From: Euryarchaeota archaeon UBA182
Lineage (GTDB): Archaea; Thermoplasmatota; Poseidoniia; Poseidoniales; Thalassarchaeaceae
NCBI GenBank assembly: GCA_002495675.1
Contig: DAGH01000001.1
Span: 13,198 to 18,862, forward strand
DNA: 5,665 bases
Direction: 5' to 3'
Shown: one piece after another, positions 1 through 5,665 of the stretch
Layout: the number at the start of each line of letters is the position of its first letter
Numbering within the stretch: the stretch's first letter is position 1
Program-made: the position numbers and the translations under genes
The notes under the pieces: model-generated
The model's input: only the letters and a program-made list of their open reading frames with translations
The model's database searches: none
What the model was told of the DNA's origin: nothing

Positions 1-83
1 TTATCCAGGCTATGCTACACGCCCAGCCCGGCGAGACGATTCCACAAAAGAAGCCCTCGCATGGAATTACCCTTTTTTCCTGA
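1..83 (+). CDS. Possible C-terminal end of an upstream gene (partial)
   Basis: Reading from base 3, an open frame enters from the window edge and ends at TGA 81-83, giving a 26-residue tail beginning IQAMLHAQPGETIPQ. The only support is that the genome is densely packed and that this frame stops 52 bases before the next gene. A second + frame (from base 2) stays open further and runs about 60 bases into the next gene, which makes it less likely. One minus-strand frame is also open across this stretch. No motif is visible, so neither identity nor frame is certain. A run of six T at 73-78 lies just before the stop and could contribute to transcription termination. Confidence 0.25.
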   Translation, partial: IQAMLHAQPGETIPQKKPSHGITLFS

Positions 84-124
84 ACGGGAGCGATGAACTC
101 AAACCTACGGGCAGTGAGCGTATG

Positions 125-130
125 GTGAGG
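125..130 (+). promoter_or_regulatory. Ribosome binding site for the membrane protein gene
   Basis: GGTGAG at 125-130 matches the core of the archaeal Shine-Dalgarno sequence (GGAGGTGAT) and sits five bases before the ATG at 136. It is the clearest such site in the window and fixes the start of the first gene at 136 rather than at the in-frame ATG at 193. Confidence 0.6.
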
Positions 131-135
131 ATAGG

Positions 136-1560
136 ATGGACCTGCCAACTCCTTACGCCCAACAAGATGACGAGGAGCCAACGCCGTCGGCAATGAAAAG
201 CAGGATTGAATTGAGAGACAAATGGCGAGGTCGTTGGACCAAATTAGCAATAAATGCCCCCTCGAGACTTCTAAGATATTCACTCTCCGTCACATTGCTG
301 GTGATCATCGTACTCTCTTCGACAACACTCGACCAGACCCTGTTGGATGCCTCGAGGTTTGTTTGGGCTCTTTCAGTAATTTCATTTATCCCACCATCAA
401 TTGCCGCTACCTACGCCAGAATGACCGCCAAGGACAGATTGGAGCTAAGAAGGAAAGGGTTTTCTCTAAGAGAGTCATATGTTGGTGTAGAGAGAATTCT
501 AAATCAACTGGATGAGAACAAGCTAACGGAAAGAACCAGGCTCTCCGCAGCCATCGTCGGGTTGATATTATCATCTACGATGGCATCAAACACACTCCAG
601 ACCGACTTGTCATTGACACTGCTGGGGGTGACAGCACTTATGGCCGTCGTCGTCCTACTTGCCACTGTATCGGTAGAGAGACAAAAGACCATGGAAATGG
701 GAAAAACGCCCTTGCTCAGACTCCACAACCCATCATTGTTTGACACTATAGCAGACCCTTTGTTGGTCGACTTGGTATATGCACACCTCGACCCTGAAAC
801 CTCTAGCAAATGGAACGATTGGATGGAGACAATTACCCTCAACGTCAGGAGAAATCAAAAGTCCGAGCATGCAGTAGAAACCGTCCTCAGGAGCATATAC
901 TTCACAATGACAGACAAGATGGACTTTGATGAGCGACGAAGAATATGCACGCAAGTCCTTAACATGCCAGCGGTTGAACGATTGGAGTCACAGGACGAAT
1001 TCTTCAATTTTGAGGAACTCGAGAGCTTTCTCCTACATGTTGTCGAGAGAAAGCCTGGTATTTTTAGACTACTTTCCAGAACAATACAGAGGGCCGGCAG
1101 GCTTAGAGCGACAGAGGACTGGACACTGGATGCTGATCTACCGCCTAGAGCCACCCACGGCGAGAGTGACTTATTCGTCCTAGCAAGCCCAGGAAAGTCT
1201 TCTGCCGCCCCTTTCGAAATCGACATAATAACAGTCGAGGGGGAGCCTGAAACCCAAGTAATTCGACTACCACCCATAGATCGAGTTGAAAGACCAGGGA
1301 GAGCCGAGGGTTCCGAAGACTGGCAGATGTTCAATTCGGTGATAGATCGTTCGCATGTACTTTGGATAGGCATGGCCTGGAATAAATCAGGGCATGAGGG
1401 GCGATCTGTTCAGGTGAACCTCCTTTCCGAAAATTCAACAACGGTGAAATCCCAAGTGCTCTGGACGATTATGGAAGATGGAGACGGCATATTACTATCT
1501 ACAGTGAGGAAATCCTTGAGAGAGGTTTACTCAATGATAACCCGGAGTATAATCCGATAG
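136..1560 (+). CDS. Four-helix membrane protein of unknown function with large soluble C-terminal part
   Basis: I do not recognise this 474-residue protein. It opens with a polar, acidic stretch (about 1-20) and a basic stretch (about 21-47, rich in K and R). Two hydrophobic pairs follow: about 45-62 and 74-94, then about 135-154 and 158-180. They are separated by a charged segment of about 40 residues (95-134) that looks like a cytoplasmic loop. No signal peptide with a cleavage site is evident. From about 185 to the end it is soluble: a mixed, mostly helical part to about 325, then a part with alternating hydrophobic strands at about 345-450 (for example around VQVNLLSE, 425-432), and a closing helix near 455-474. 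No catalytic motif, nucleotide-binding loop or metal-binding cluster is visible. Basic residues flank the helices, which suggests both ends are cytoplasmic. The start at 136 is supported by GGTGAG just upstream. Residues 21-47 and the loop could contact membrane phospholipid or a partner, but that is speculation. It is sure as a gene and unknown as a function. Confidence 0.9.
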   Translation: MDLPTPYAQQDDEEPTPSAMKSRIELRDKWRGRWTKLAINAPSRLLRYSLSVTLLVIIVLSSTTLDQTLLDASRFVWALSVISFIPPSIAATYARMTAKDRLELRRKGFSLRESYVGVERILNQLDENKLTERTRLSAAIVGLILSSTMASNTLQTDLSLTLLGVTALMAVVVLLATVSVERQKTMEMGKTPLLRLHNPSLFDTIADPLLVDLVYAHLDPETSSKWNDWMETITLNVRRNQKSEHAVETVLRSIYFTMTDKMDFDERRRICTQVLNMPAVERLESQDEFFNFEELESFLLHVVERKPGIFRLLSRTIQRAGRLRATEDWTLDADLPPRATHGESDLFVLASPGKSSAAPFEIDIITVEGEPETQVIRLPPIDRVERPGRAEGSEDWQMFNSVIDRSHVLWIGMAWNKSGHEGRSVQVNLLSENSTTVKSQVLWTIMEDGDGILLSTVRKSLREVYSMITRSIIR

Positions 1561-1584
1561 TTTGGAGCGTCATGTTCATTCATA

Positions 1585-1600
1585 GGCCCCAACTGGGGTC
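1585..1600 (+). other. Small hairpin just before the flavoprotein start
   Basis: GGCCCC at 1585-1590 can pair with GGGGTC at 1595-1600 around the loop AACT, giving a six-pair stem with one G-T wobble. It ends two bases before the ATG at 1603 and includes the only G-rich stretch that could act as a ribosome binding site. It could limit translation of the flavoprotein or be chance; no T-run follows, so it is not a typical terminator. Confidence 0.3.
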
Positions 1601-1602
1601 GC

Positions 1603-3018
1603 ATGAGTGCAATGGAGTCGTGGGACGTCATCGTCATTGGAGCAGGCCCTTCGGCGCAAAGAGCAGCAATAGCGTCCCACGATTCTGGCGCGAAAACGGT
1701 GATGATCCACCAGGCCCCCGGAACTATCACGCCCGCATCAGTGGCTGGCTTGGCGACTTCACTTGGCGAGACTTCCCCTGAATCACACATAGAGGATACT
1801 ATGGGATTAGGTGACCTAGGATTGAATGAAGCGACCATTAGGAGAATATGCTCATCCGCTGTAGAGATCGTCGCTGAATTGGAGCAATGGGGTATGATAT
1901 TCCGAAGGGATGACAGTGGGATGCCACATCTATCCGAAGCCCCCGGACACAAGTCATCCAGATTATCAGGGGCAGGCGACTCCACCAATCGATATGTCAC
2001 CAAAATATTAGATGAGCAACTATTGAAACGAGCCCTTCAAAGAAGGCAGAGCAACGTGCCCCTGTCCTTGATCATGGACAATGGGCAAGTACGCGGTCTT
2101 GTCACCCTCGACCTCTTGGACGGCGAAGTCAAAGCATTTCAGTGTAAGAGCGTCATACTGGCATGTGAGGGATATCAAGGTCTCTGGACGAGCATATCCG
2201 CGGGCTCAGGGAATGCGATCGCATTGGCAATTAGAGCCGGCATAGAACCCCAACGAATAACGGATATACCATTCCATCCAATGGTGATCAGGGGCACGTC
2301 AATACCCATACCATACGAGGTACTGTCGGCCGGGGGCAGATACAGATCAGAGTCTGGCGACGACATAGACCCACTCACGAACGAGCACGATGCTGTCATA
2401 GATCTCAGATTCATAGAGAAAGAGGAATTGCCCTGGTTAGAGTCAATACGAAAAGTGATATTAGATTCAACTGGATTGAATATTAGCGTAGATGTTATTC
2501 CAGTGGCACACGGAGTGATCCATACAACAGGGGGACTACCGGTCGATGAGTTGGGCAGAGTCACGATGGAGGACGGAAAGATGTGGGCGACTGGGGTATT
2601 TGCGGCCGGACCGTCTGCTAGCACAGGCTTTCACGGTTCCAAAATTCTACCTGGGAACCTTCTGCTTGCAAACCTCTCAACAGGGGCCACAACTGGACAT
2701 GAGGCAGGAAATTGGGCCAAAAACTGCCAGTTTGGTGGTACGAAACTGATCCTCGAAGGATTGGAGGATTCAAGGAAAATGATCAGGAACCTCAACAGCG
2801 AAGACGGAATAAGCGTAGGATCAGCAGAAGCTAGAATAATGAATCAAGCGAAGTCCTTCTTGTCCGGTGAGATATCAGCAGAATCATTTGTTGAGACAGG
2901 GAAGGAAGTATCCAACTCAGTTCGTACGACCACGCCAACAGGTGTAATGAACCAAGAGATCGCGTCAGCCCTCAGGATCATAGACCTCGGGACTATTGTT
3001 TCATCAATACCTCTGTGA
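1603..3018 (+). CDS. FAD-dependent oxidoreductase, SdhA/FrdA/NadB superfamily, divergent
   Basis: A soluble 471-residue flavoprotein. The N-terminal Rossmann motif VIVIGAGPSAQRAA (9-22) binds the ADP part of FAD. Features of the succinate dehydrogenase/fumarate reductase/L-aspartate oxidase family follow in order: DTMGLGDLGLNE (65-76), the Le-x-x-G-x-x-F segment (93-100), GDSTNRYV (125-132), GSGNAIALAIRAG (201-213), PFHPM (223-227), LSAGGRYR (241-248), VIPVAH then TTGG (298-311), and the C-terminal flavin-binding stretch AAGPSASTGFHGSKILPGN (334-352). His225, Arg246 and His303 match family active-site positions. The position of the covalent-flavin histidine is about Ile42, so FAD is probably non-covalent, as in L-aspartate oxidase. 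The arginine of HGANRLGSNSL is replaced (HGSKILPGNLL). At 471 residues it is shorter than SdhA (about 570-600), with a reduced capping domain and little C-terminal helical domain. No iron-sulfur or anchor subunit lies nearby. Substrate is unknown. The first ATG at 1603 was chosen; Met4 (1612) is an alternative. Confidence 0.85.
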   Translation: MSAMESWDVIVIGAGPSAQRAAIASHDSGAKTVMIHQAPGTITPASVAGLATSLGETSPESHIEDTMGLGDLGLNEATIRRICSSAVEIVAELEQWGMIFRRDDSGMPHLSEAPGHKSSRLSGAGDSTNRYVTKILDEQLLKRALQRRQSNVPLSLIMDNGQVRGLVTLDLLDGEVKAFQCKSVILACEGYQGLWTSISAGSGNAIALAIRAGIEPQRITDIPFHPMVIRGTSIPIPYEVLSAGGRYRSESGDDIDPLTNEHDAVIDLRFIEKEELPWLESIRKVILDSTGLNISVDVIPVAHGVIHTTGGLPVDELGRVTMEDGKMWATGVFAAGPSASTGFHGSKILPGNLLLANLSTGATTGHEAGNWAKNCQFGGTKLILEGLEDSRKMIRNLNSEDGISVGSAEARIMNQAKSFLSGEISAESFVETGKEVSNSVRTTTPTGVMNQEIASALRIIDLGTIVSSIPL

Positions 3019-3019
3019 T
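3015..3019 (+). promoter_or_regulatory. Ribosome binding site inside the flavoprotein stop region
   Basis: GTGAT at 3015-3019 overlaps the TGA stop of the flavoprotein (3016-3018) and lies four bases before the ATG at 3024. It matches the core of the archaeal Shine-Dalgarno sequence, which favours ATG 3024 over the GTG at 3015 as the start of the HIT gene and points to translational coupling of the two genes. Confidence 0.4.
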
Positions 3020-3023
3020 AAAA

Positions 3024-3437
3024 ATGAAAACCATATTTACAGAGATAATCGAGGGACGCATACCCTGCAACTTAGTTTATGAGAATGATAGCGTAATCGC
3101 TTTCCTCGATATCAATCCAGCCTCAAGGGGGCATACGTTACTAGTACCCAAAGAACCTGTTGAGAGAATAGACCAACTGAGCAGAGACGCCGCTGCCGAG
3201 CTTGGGGCTGCCATCCCAAAGGTATGCCGAGGAGTCATGGAAGCAACAGGGGCAGTCGCCTACAACCTGATACAAAATAATGGTCGAGAGGCAGGAATGA
3301 CAGTTCCACATGTCCATATTCACATTATTCCACGATACCCCGAATCCAACCACTCTTTCACATGGAACCATGGGTCATTGGAACAAACCCAAGCAGCCGA
3401 ACTCGCAAAGAGCATCAAAGACAGCATCGTGGACTGA
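3024..3437 (+). CDS. HIT family nucleotide hydrolase/transferase
   Basis: A 137-residue protein with the full histidine-triad fold. The N-terminus MKTIFTEIIEGRIP is the usual opening of the family. Next come LDINPASRGHTLLVPK (from about 28), which forms part of the nucleotide pocket, and NNGREAGM at about 85-92. The triad HVHIH (96, 98, 100) is followed by IIPR. The middle histidine of the triad is the nucleophile that forms a nucleotidyl intermediate. Members hydrolyse purine nucleoside phosphoramidates, dinucleoside polyphosphates or adenylated by-products in the cytoplasm, but the exact substrate cannot be read from this sequence. The AGQ that commonly precedes the triad reads AGM (90-92), a small change next to the phosphate site. 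The start at 3024 gives the family-typical N-terminus and has GTGAT four bases upstream; a GTG at 3015 would add three residues and overlap the previous stop. Length matches the family (110-150 residues). The tight spacing suggests co-transcription with the flavoprotein, perhaps as a housekeeping partner only. Confidence 0.93.
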   Translation: MKTIFTEIIEGRIPCNLVYENDSVIAFLDINPASRGHTLLVPKEPVERIDQLSRDAAAELGAAIPKVCRGVMEATGAVAYNLIQNNGREAGMTVPHVHIHIIPRYPESNHSFTWNHGSLEQTQAAELAKSIKDSIVD

Positions 3438-3473
3438 ATCCTTACAAGTCTTGAGTTCTCACGGGAATATATC

Positions 3474-4955
3474 ATGAGCGAACAAATGGAGGCTTTGACC
3501 CCCGAGTTGTCCAGAAGCGCCATGCATATGGACAAGAGGAAACTTGAGTCCGTCCCCTGGAACCATGAGGGAGAACACCCTGGCTCCCTGATTATATGGA
3601 AACTGTTCAGAGCTATGGTGACCTTCGGCCACAAGATCATATTTCGAAGATCAAAGTCAGACAATGTACCGGAAATCGACGGTGGGAGGATATCCGTTTC
3701 CACCCACATAAACGGGTTAGTTGATCCCCTAGTAATCGTAAATAGTCAAGAAAGGCGCTTTACCGCACTCGGAAGACACGATCTTGTCACACGACCTCTT
3801 CTTGGATGGTGGTGCAGGGGGCTGGGTATCCAACCGATCCTGAGGAGGGTTGAGATGACTGAAGGCGTGACGGACTCTGAATTCGCCAGATTCATCAACC
3901 AAAGGAGCATGCTCACAGTATCAAATTGCATATCTACAGGACATTCCGCTGTGGTTTTCCCAGAAGGAACATCTCACCAAGACTCTTTGCTGCATGGTTT
4001 CAAAACCGGCCCTTTCAGGACTGTTTTTGCAGCCTCAGCCATAGCAGAACTTCGTAATCTGCCACTACCACATCTCCAACCAACGGGATTGCATTGGCGA
4101 AACCATACCTGGTTTAGAACCGACCATTACGTTGAGTACCTGGACCCGATTCCGATACCAAATCCCTACAACGAAAAAGAGGCCGGGGAACTGATCTTAG
4201 GGAACTGGGTTGAACCACCTGAGAAAGCGGTTTTATCCATGAGAGACAGGGTTTACCAGATCCTGAAGGAAATAACCCCCGATGCACCAGATTGGGATAC
4301 ATACCGGTCATGGGCACTTATCGCCAATAGAAGTCGAAAAGAGGAAGAACCGGATCTTCGTGAAGAAGTAATTGAAACTAGGAAAGTGCGAGAGATTTGG
4401 AGGCAAGGGGGACTTAACCAGGACCTTATGGACAATGCGAGAATATCCTCAAAATTGCTTTTTGAGAACGGCCTGGATGGAAGGGACCTTGACCAAAACG
4501 GTCGGTTGAAGCGAGAAAACGGGACATTTCTGAACTTACTTCTTGGGGCATCGATCATACTCGTTTCATTTCCTTTATTTGTCATGGGCACCTTCCCTCA
4601 GGCATTCATGGCCTGGTGGCTTGGTGATCGTACTGATGAAGGAATAGATGCAAGAACCACTTATCATCTACTGGCAGCAATGTTTTCTATTCCCATATTC
4701 TGGCCCCTCTTTTCAATTATCTGGGCCCTACTCGCCATCAATTTGGTGGGAATTGAGGTCATTTACGCTCCAATTATCATCGTTATTCTACTGCCATCAT
4801 TCTACATAACTGCCCTTACGACAGCATTTGGGTATGATCTCATTCAGGATTTTCTGCGCGATCGGAGGAGGATGAAGCTGTCGAAAAAAGATGAATCAGT
4901 GAAGTTGCAAAATTCAATTACTCATATTGACAAGCACCTAGTTGACCTCATATAG
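3474..4955 (+). CDS. PlsC/GPAT-like glycerolipid acyltransferase with C-terminal membrane region
   Basis: A 493-residue acyltransferase that should transfer a fatty acyl chain to glycerol-3-phosphate, dihydroxyacetone phosphate or lysophosphatidate at the inner face of the membrane. The acyltransferase blocks are in order. Block I is STHINGLVDPL with His78 and Asp84, spaced H(X)5D. ALGRHDLVTRPLLGWW (98-113) leads into block II, GIQPILRR (118-125). Block III is FPEGTSH (162-168), followed by GFKTGPFRT (175-183). A block IV-like strand reads LQPTGLHW, then FRTDHYVEYLDPIPIP. The H(X)5D spacing and the long C-terminal extension with a hydrophobic region (about 352-376, 399-422 and 427-448) resemble the GAT1/GAT2-like and related bacterial acyltransferases (NHQNALMD type) rather than short PlsC (about 240 residues, H(X)4D). 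A charged linker, rich in R, K and E, lies at about 285-350, and the C-terminus is basic. The acceptor and acyl donor are not certain. In an archaeon this implies ester-linked lipids. ATG 3474 has no strong ribosome binding site; Met5 (3486) is an alternative. Confidence 0.88.
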   Translation: MSEQMEALTPELSRSAMHMDKRKLESVPWNHEGEHPGSLIIWKLFRAMVTFGHKIIFRRSKSDNVPEIDGGRISVSTHINGLVDPLVIVNSQERRFTALGRHDLVTRPLLGWWCRGLGIQPILRRVEMTEGVTDSEFARFINQRSMLTVSNCISTGHSAVVFPEGTSHQDSLLHGFKTGPFRTVFAASAIAELRNLPLPHLQPTGLHWRNHTWFRTDHYVEYLDPIPIPNPYNEKEAGELILGNWVEPPEKAVLSMRDRVYQILKEITPDAPDWDTYRSWALIANRSRKEEEPDLREEVIETRKVREIWRQGGLNQDLMDNARISSKLLFENGLDGRDLDQNGRLKRENGTFLNLLLGASIILVSFPLFVMGTFPQAFMAWWLGDRTDEGIDARTTYHLLAAMFSIPIFWPLFSIIWALLAINLVGIEVIYAPIIIVILLPSFYITALTTAFGYDLIQDFLRDRRRMKLSKKDESVKLQNSITHIDKHLVDLI

Positions 4956-4975
4956 GTCATGTCCTTCTGGATTTT

Positions 4976-5614
4976 GTGGACGCCAAGGCTGCAGCCGACT
5001 CTATCCGACGATGGCTTAGTAATGAGAAGCTCGAAACACGAGAAGTCGAAGATGGCAAAGCACTATTGCATTTGCACGTCAAATATCCCCCGACAAAAGA
5101 CGGACACATATTCAACATAGTGATTCCAAAGGAGCGCTCGCTGGCCCTAATTTACTCCGTCACGAGGGTCGATCAAGGCCAACAGAACGAGATGATTGAA
5201 TTTAGAAATGAAGACTTAATTGGATGGAAAGGATGGCTTCATGAGACTAGAATGAACCTTACCCGATCCAAGTTAGATTGGGTACTCCACGTTGGAAAAG
5301 AAAATGACAAAAAGCTTCCAGGCCCATTGCAGGCATTCAATATATCACAGCCGATATGGTTTGATGGACTCACCCAGAACGAACTCATGCAGACCATGCG
5401 AGCCGTCTGGCTAACGAAACTCTCTATCATCCACCAGATAAAGTTCGATTATGGCAAGGGTGTCGGAAAGCCCGGTCCCGTCGACGATTGGAAGGGGAGA
5501 AAAAGAGGCAGTCCAGTCCGATCTAGCCAAAACTCAGCAGTAGAATCACCAGAGGTCAATTTTGACGATGATGCAGGATTCGGTCAGGGTTTTGACCCCA
5601 CTGAGTGGGCCTGA
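4976..5614 (+). CDS. Small soluble protein resembling archaeal DUF2299 / secretion-chaperone-like fold
   Basis: A 212-residue protein with no membrane segment or signal peptide. It opens with a helix (about 3-16, AAADSIRRWLSNEK) and then strands (about 19-36 and 42-65, the latter ending IPKERSLALIYSVTR). Helical parts follow (about 80-96 and 132-155). The pattern of a short helix ending in RWL, a charged beta-meander and a long helix recalls the archaeal DUF2299 family and the type III secretion chaperone-like alpha/beta fold. This is a resemblance read by eye, not a proven match. From about 160 onward the protein is low-complexity and probably disordered: G, P, K and R, then S, then acidic (NFDDDAGFG near 195-203), ending in PTEWA. 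The start is GTG 4976, 20 bases after the acyltransferase stop. No in-frame ATG lies between the upstream in-frame TGA (4943) and this codon. No clear ribosome binding site is seen, so the start is uncertain. Position suggests co-transcription with the acyltransferase; no function is assigned. Confidence 0.8.
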   Translation: MDAKAAADSIRRWLSNEKLETREVEDGKALLHLHVKYPPTKDGHIFNIVIPKERSLALIYSVTRVDQGQQNEMIEFRNEDLIGWKGWLHETRMNLTRSKLDWVLHVGKENDKKLPGPLQAFNISQPIWFDGLTQNELMQTMRAVWLTKLSIIHQIKFDYGKGVGKPGPVDDWKGRKRGSPVRSSQNSAVESPEVNFDDDAGFGQGFDPTEWA

Positions 5615-5621
5615 TCAAAAC

Positions 5622-5637
5622 TGACCCGAATGGGTCG
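5622..5637. terminator. Short hairpin after the last gene, weak terminator candidate
   Basis: GACCC at 5623-5627 pairs with GGGTC at 5632-5636 around the loop GAAT, with a possible T-G pair outside, eight bases after the stop at 5614. On the + strand no T-run follows. On the minus strand the hairpin is followed by AGTTTTGA, so it would suit a minus-strand gene ending here better. The rest of the tail (5638-5665) is A+T-rich. ATG 5655 could open the next gene but only 11 bases are visible. Confidence 0.25.
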
Positions 5638-5665
5638 ACATTAAGTATGGAAAAATGACAATACT

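Noticed and set aside
1..135. tRNA or other structured RNA gene at the left edge
   Set aside because: No T-arm or anticodon arm could be found on either strand; the stretch is better explained as a gene end plus a short leader.
855..1373. 172-codon open frame on the minus strand
   Set aside because: It lies wholly antisense to the membrane protein gene, is serine-rich and shows no motif; it looks like a shadow of the coding frame.
1527..2003. 158-codon open frame on the minus strand
   Set aside because: Antisense to the N-terminal, well-conserved part of the flavoprotein and the end of gene 1; no domain visible.
2175..2624. 149-codon open frame on the minus strand
   Set aside because: Antisense to the active-site region of the flavoprotein; composition is that of a shadow frame.
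1603..3018. Reading the flavoprotein as glycerol-3-phosphate dehydrogenase subunit GlpB, given the nearby acyltransferase
   Set aside because: The sequence carries the FHPM, GDSTNRYV and HG-x-K-x-L-x-x-N pattern of the SdhA/FrdA/NadB family and not the features of GlpB; the lipid link would rest on neighbourhood only.
4959..5120. Short + strand frame starting at ATG 4959 before the last gene
   Set aside because: About 53 codons, overlaps the 212-residue gene in another frame and has no motif; the GTG-start frame is far longer and protein-like.

Overview
The window looks like a compact stretch of a marine archaeal genome, most plausibly Marine Group II Euryarchaeota (Poseidoniales). The clues are heavy use of AGA/AGG and ATA codons, moderate G+C, very short gaps between same-strand genes, an archaeal-type GGTGAG ribosome binding site, and a bacterial/eukaryotic-style glycerolipid acyltransferase in an otherwise archaeal-looking setting. 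This placement is inference: no rRNA or other marker gene is present.

All five supported genes lie on the + strand. They are: (1) 136-1560, a four-helix membrane protein with a large soluble C-terminal part and no recognised family; (2) 1603-3018, a divergent FAD-dependent oxidoreductase of the succinate dehydrogenase/fumarate reductase/L-aspartate oxidase superfamily, without a neighbouring iron-sulfur or membrane-anchor subunit; (3) 3024-3437, a HIT-family nucleotide hydrolase/transferase; (4) 3474-4955, a PlsC/GPAT-like acyltransferase of the H(X)5D type with a C-terminal membrane region; (5) 4976-5614, a small soluble protein resembling the archaeal DUF2299 / secretion-chaperone-like fold, with a disordered acidic tail. 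The first 83 bases may hold the end of a preceding gene. The last 51 bases hold a small hairpin and no certain gene.

Gaps between genes 1 to 5 are 42, 5, 36 and 20 bases, so genes 2-5 at least could be co-transcribed. The clearest functional statement is for gene 4, which should acylate a glycerol-phosphate acceptor and so make ester-linked glycerolipid. That reaction belongs to bacterial/eukaryotic membranes rather than classical archaeal ether lipids. The flavoprotein keeps most of its superfamily fold but appears to have lost the covalent-flavin histidine and one substrate-binding arginine, so its substrate is unlikely to be plain succinate/fumarate. I found no CRISPR array, tRNA, rRNA, insertion sequence or defence system. 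The points most worth pursuing are the acyltransferase, the orphan flavoprotein and the unclassified membrane protein.
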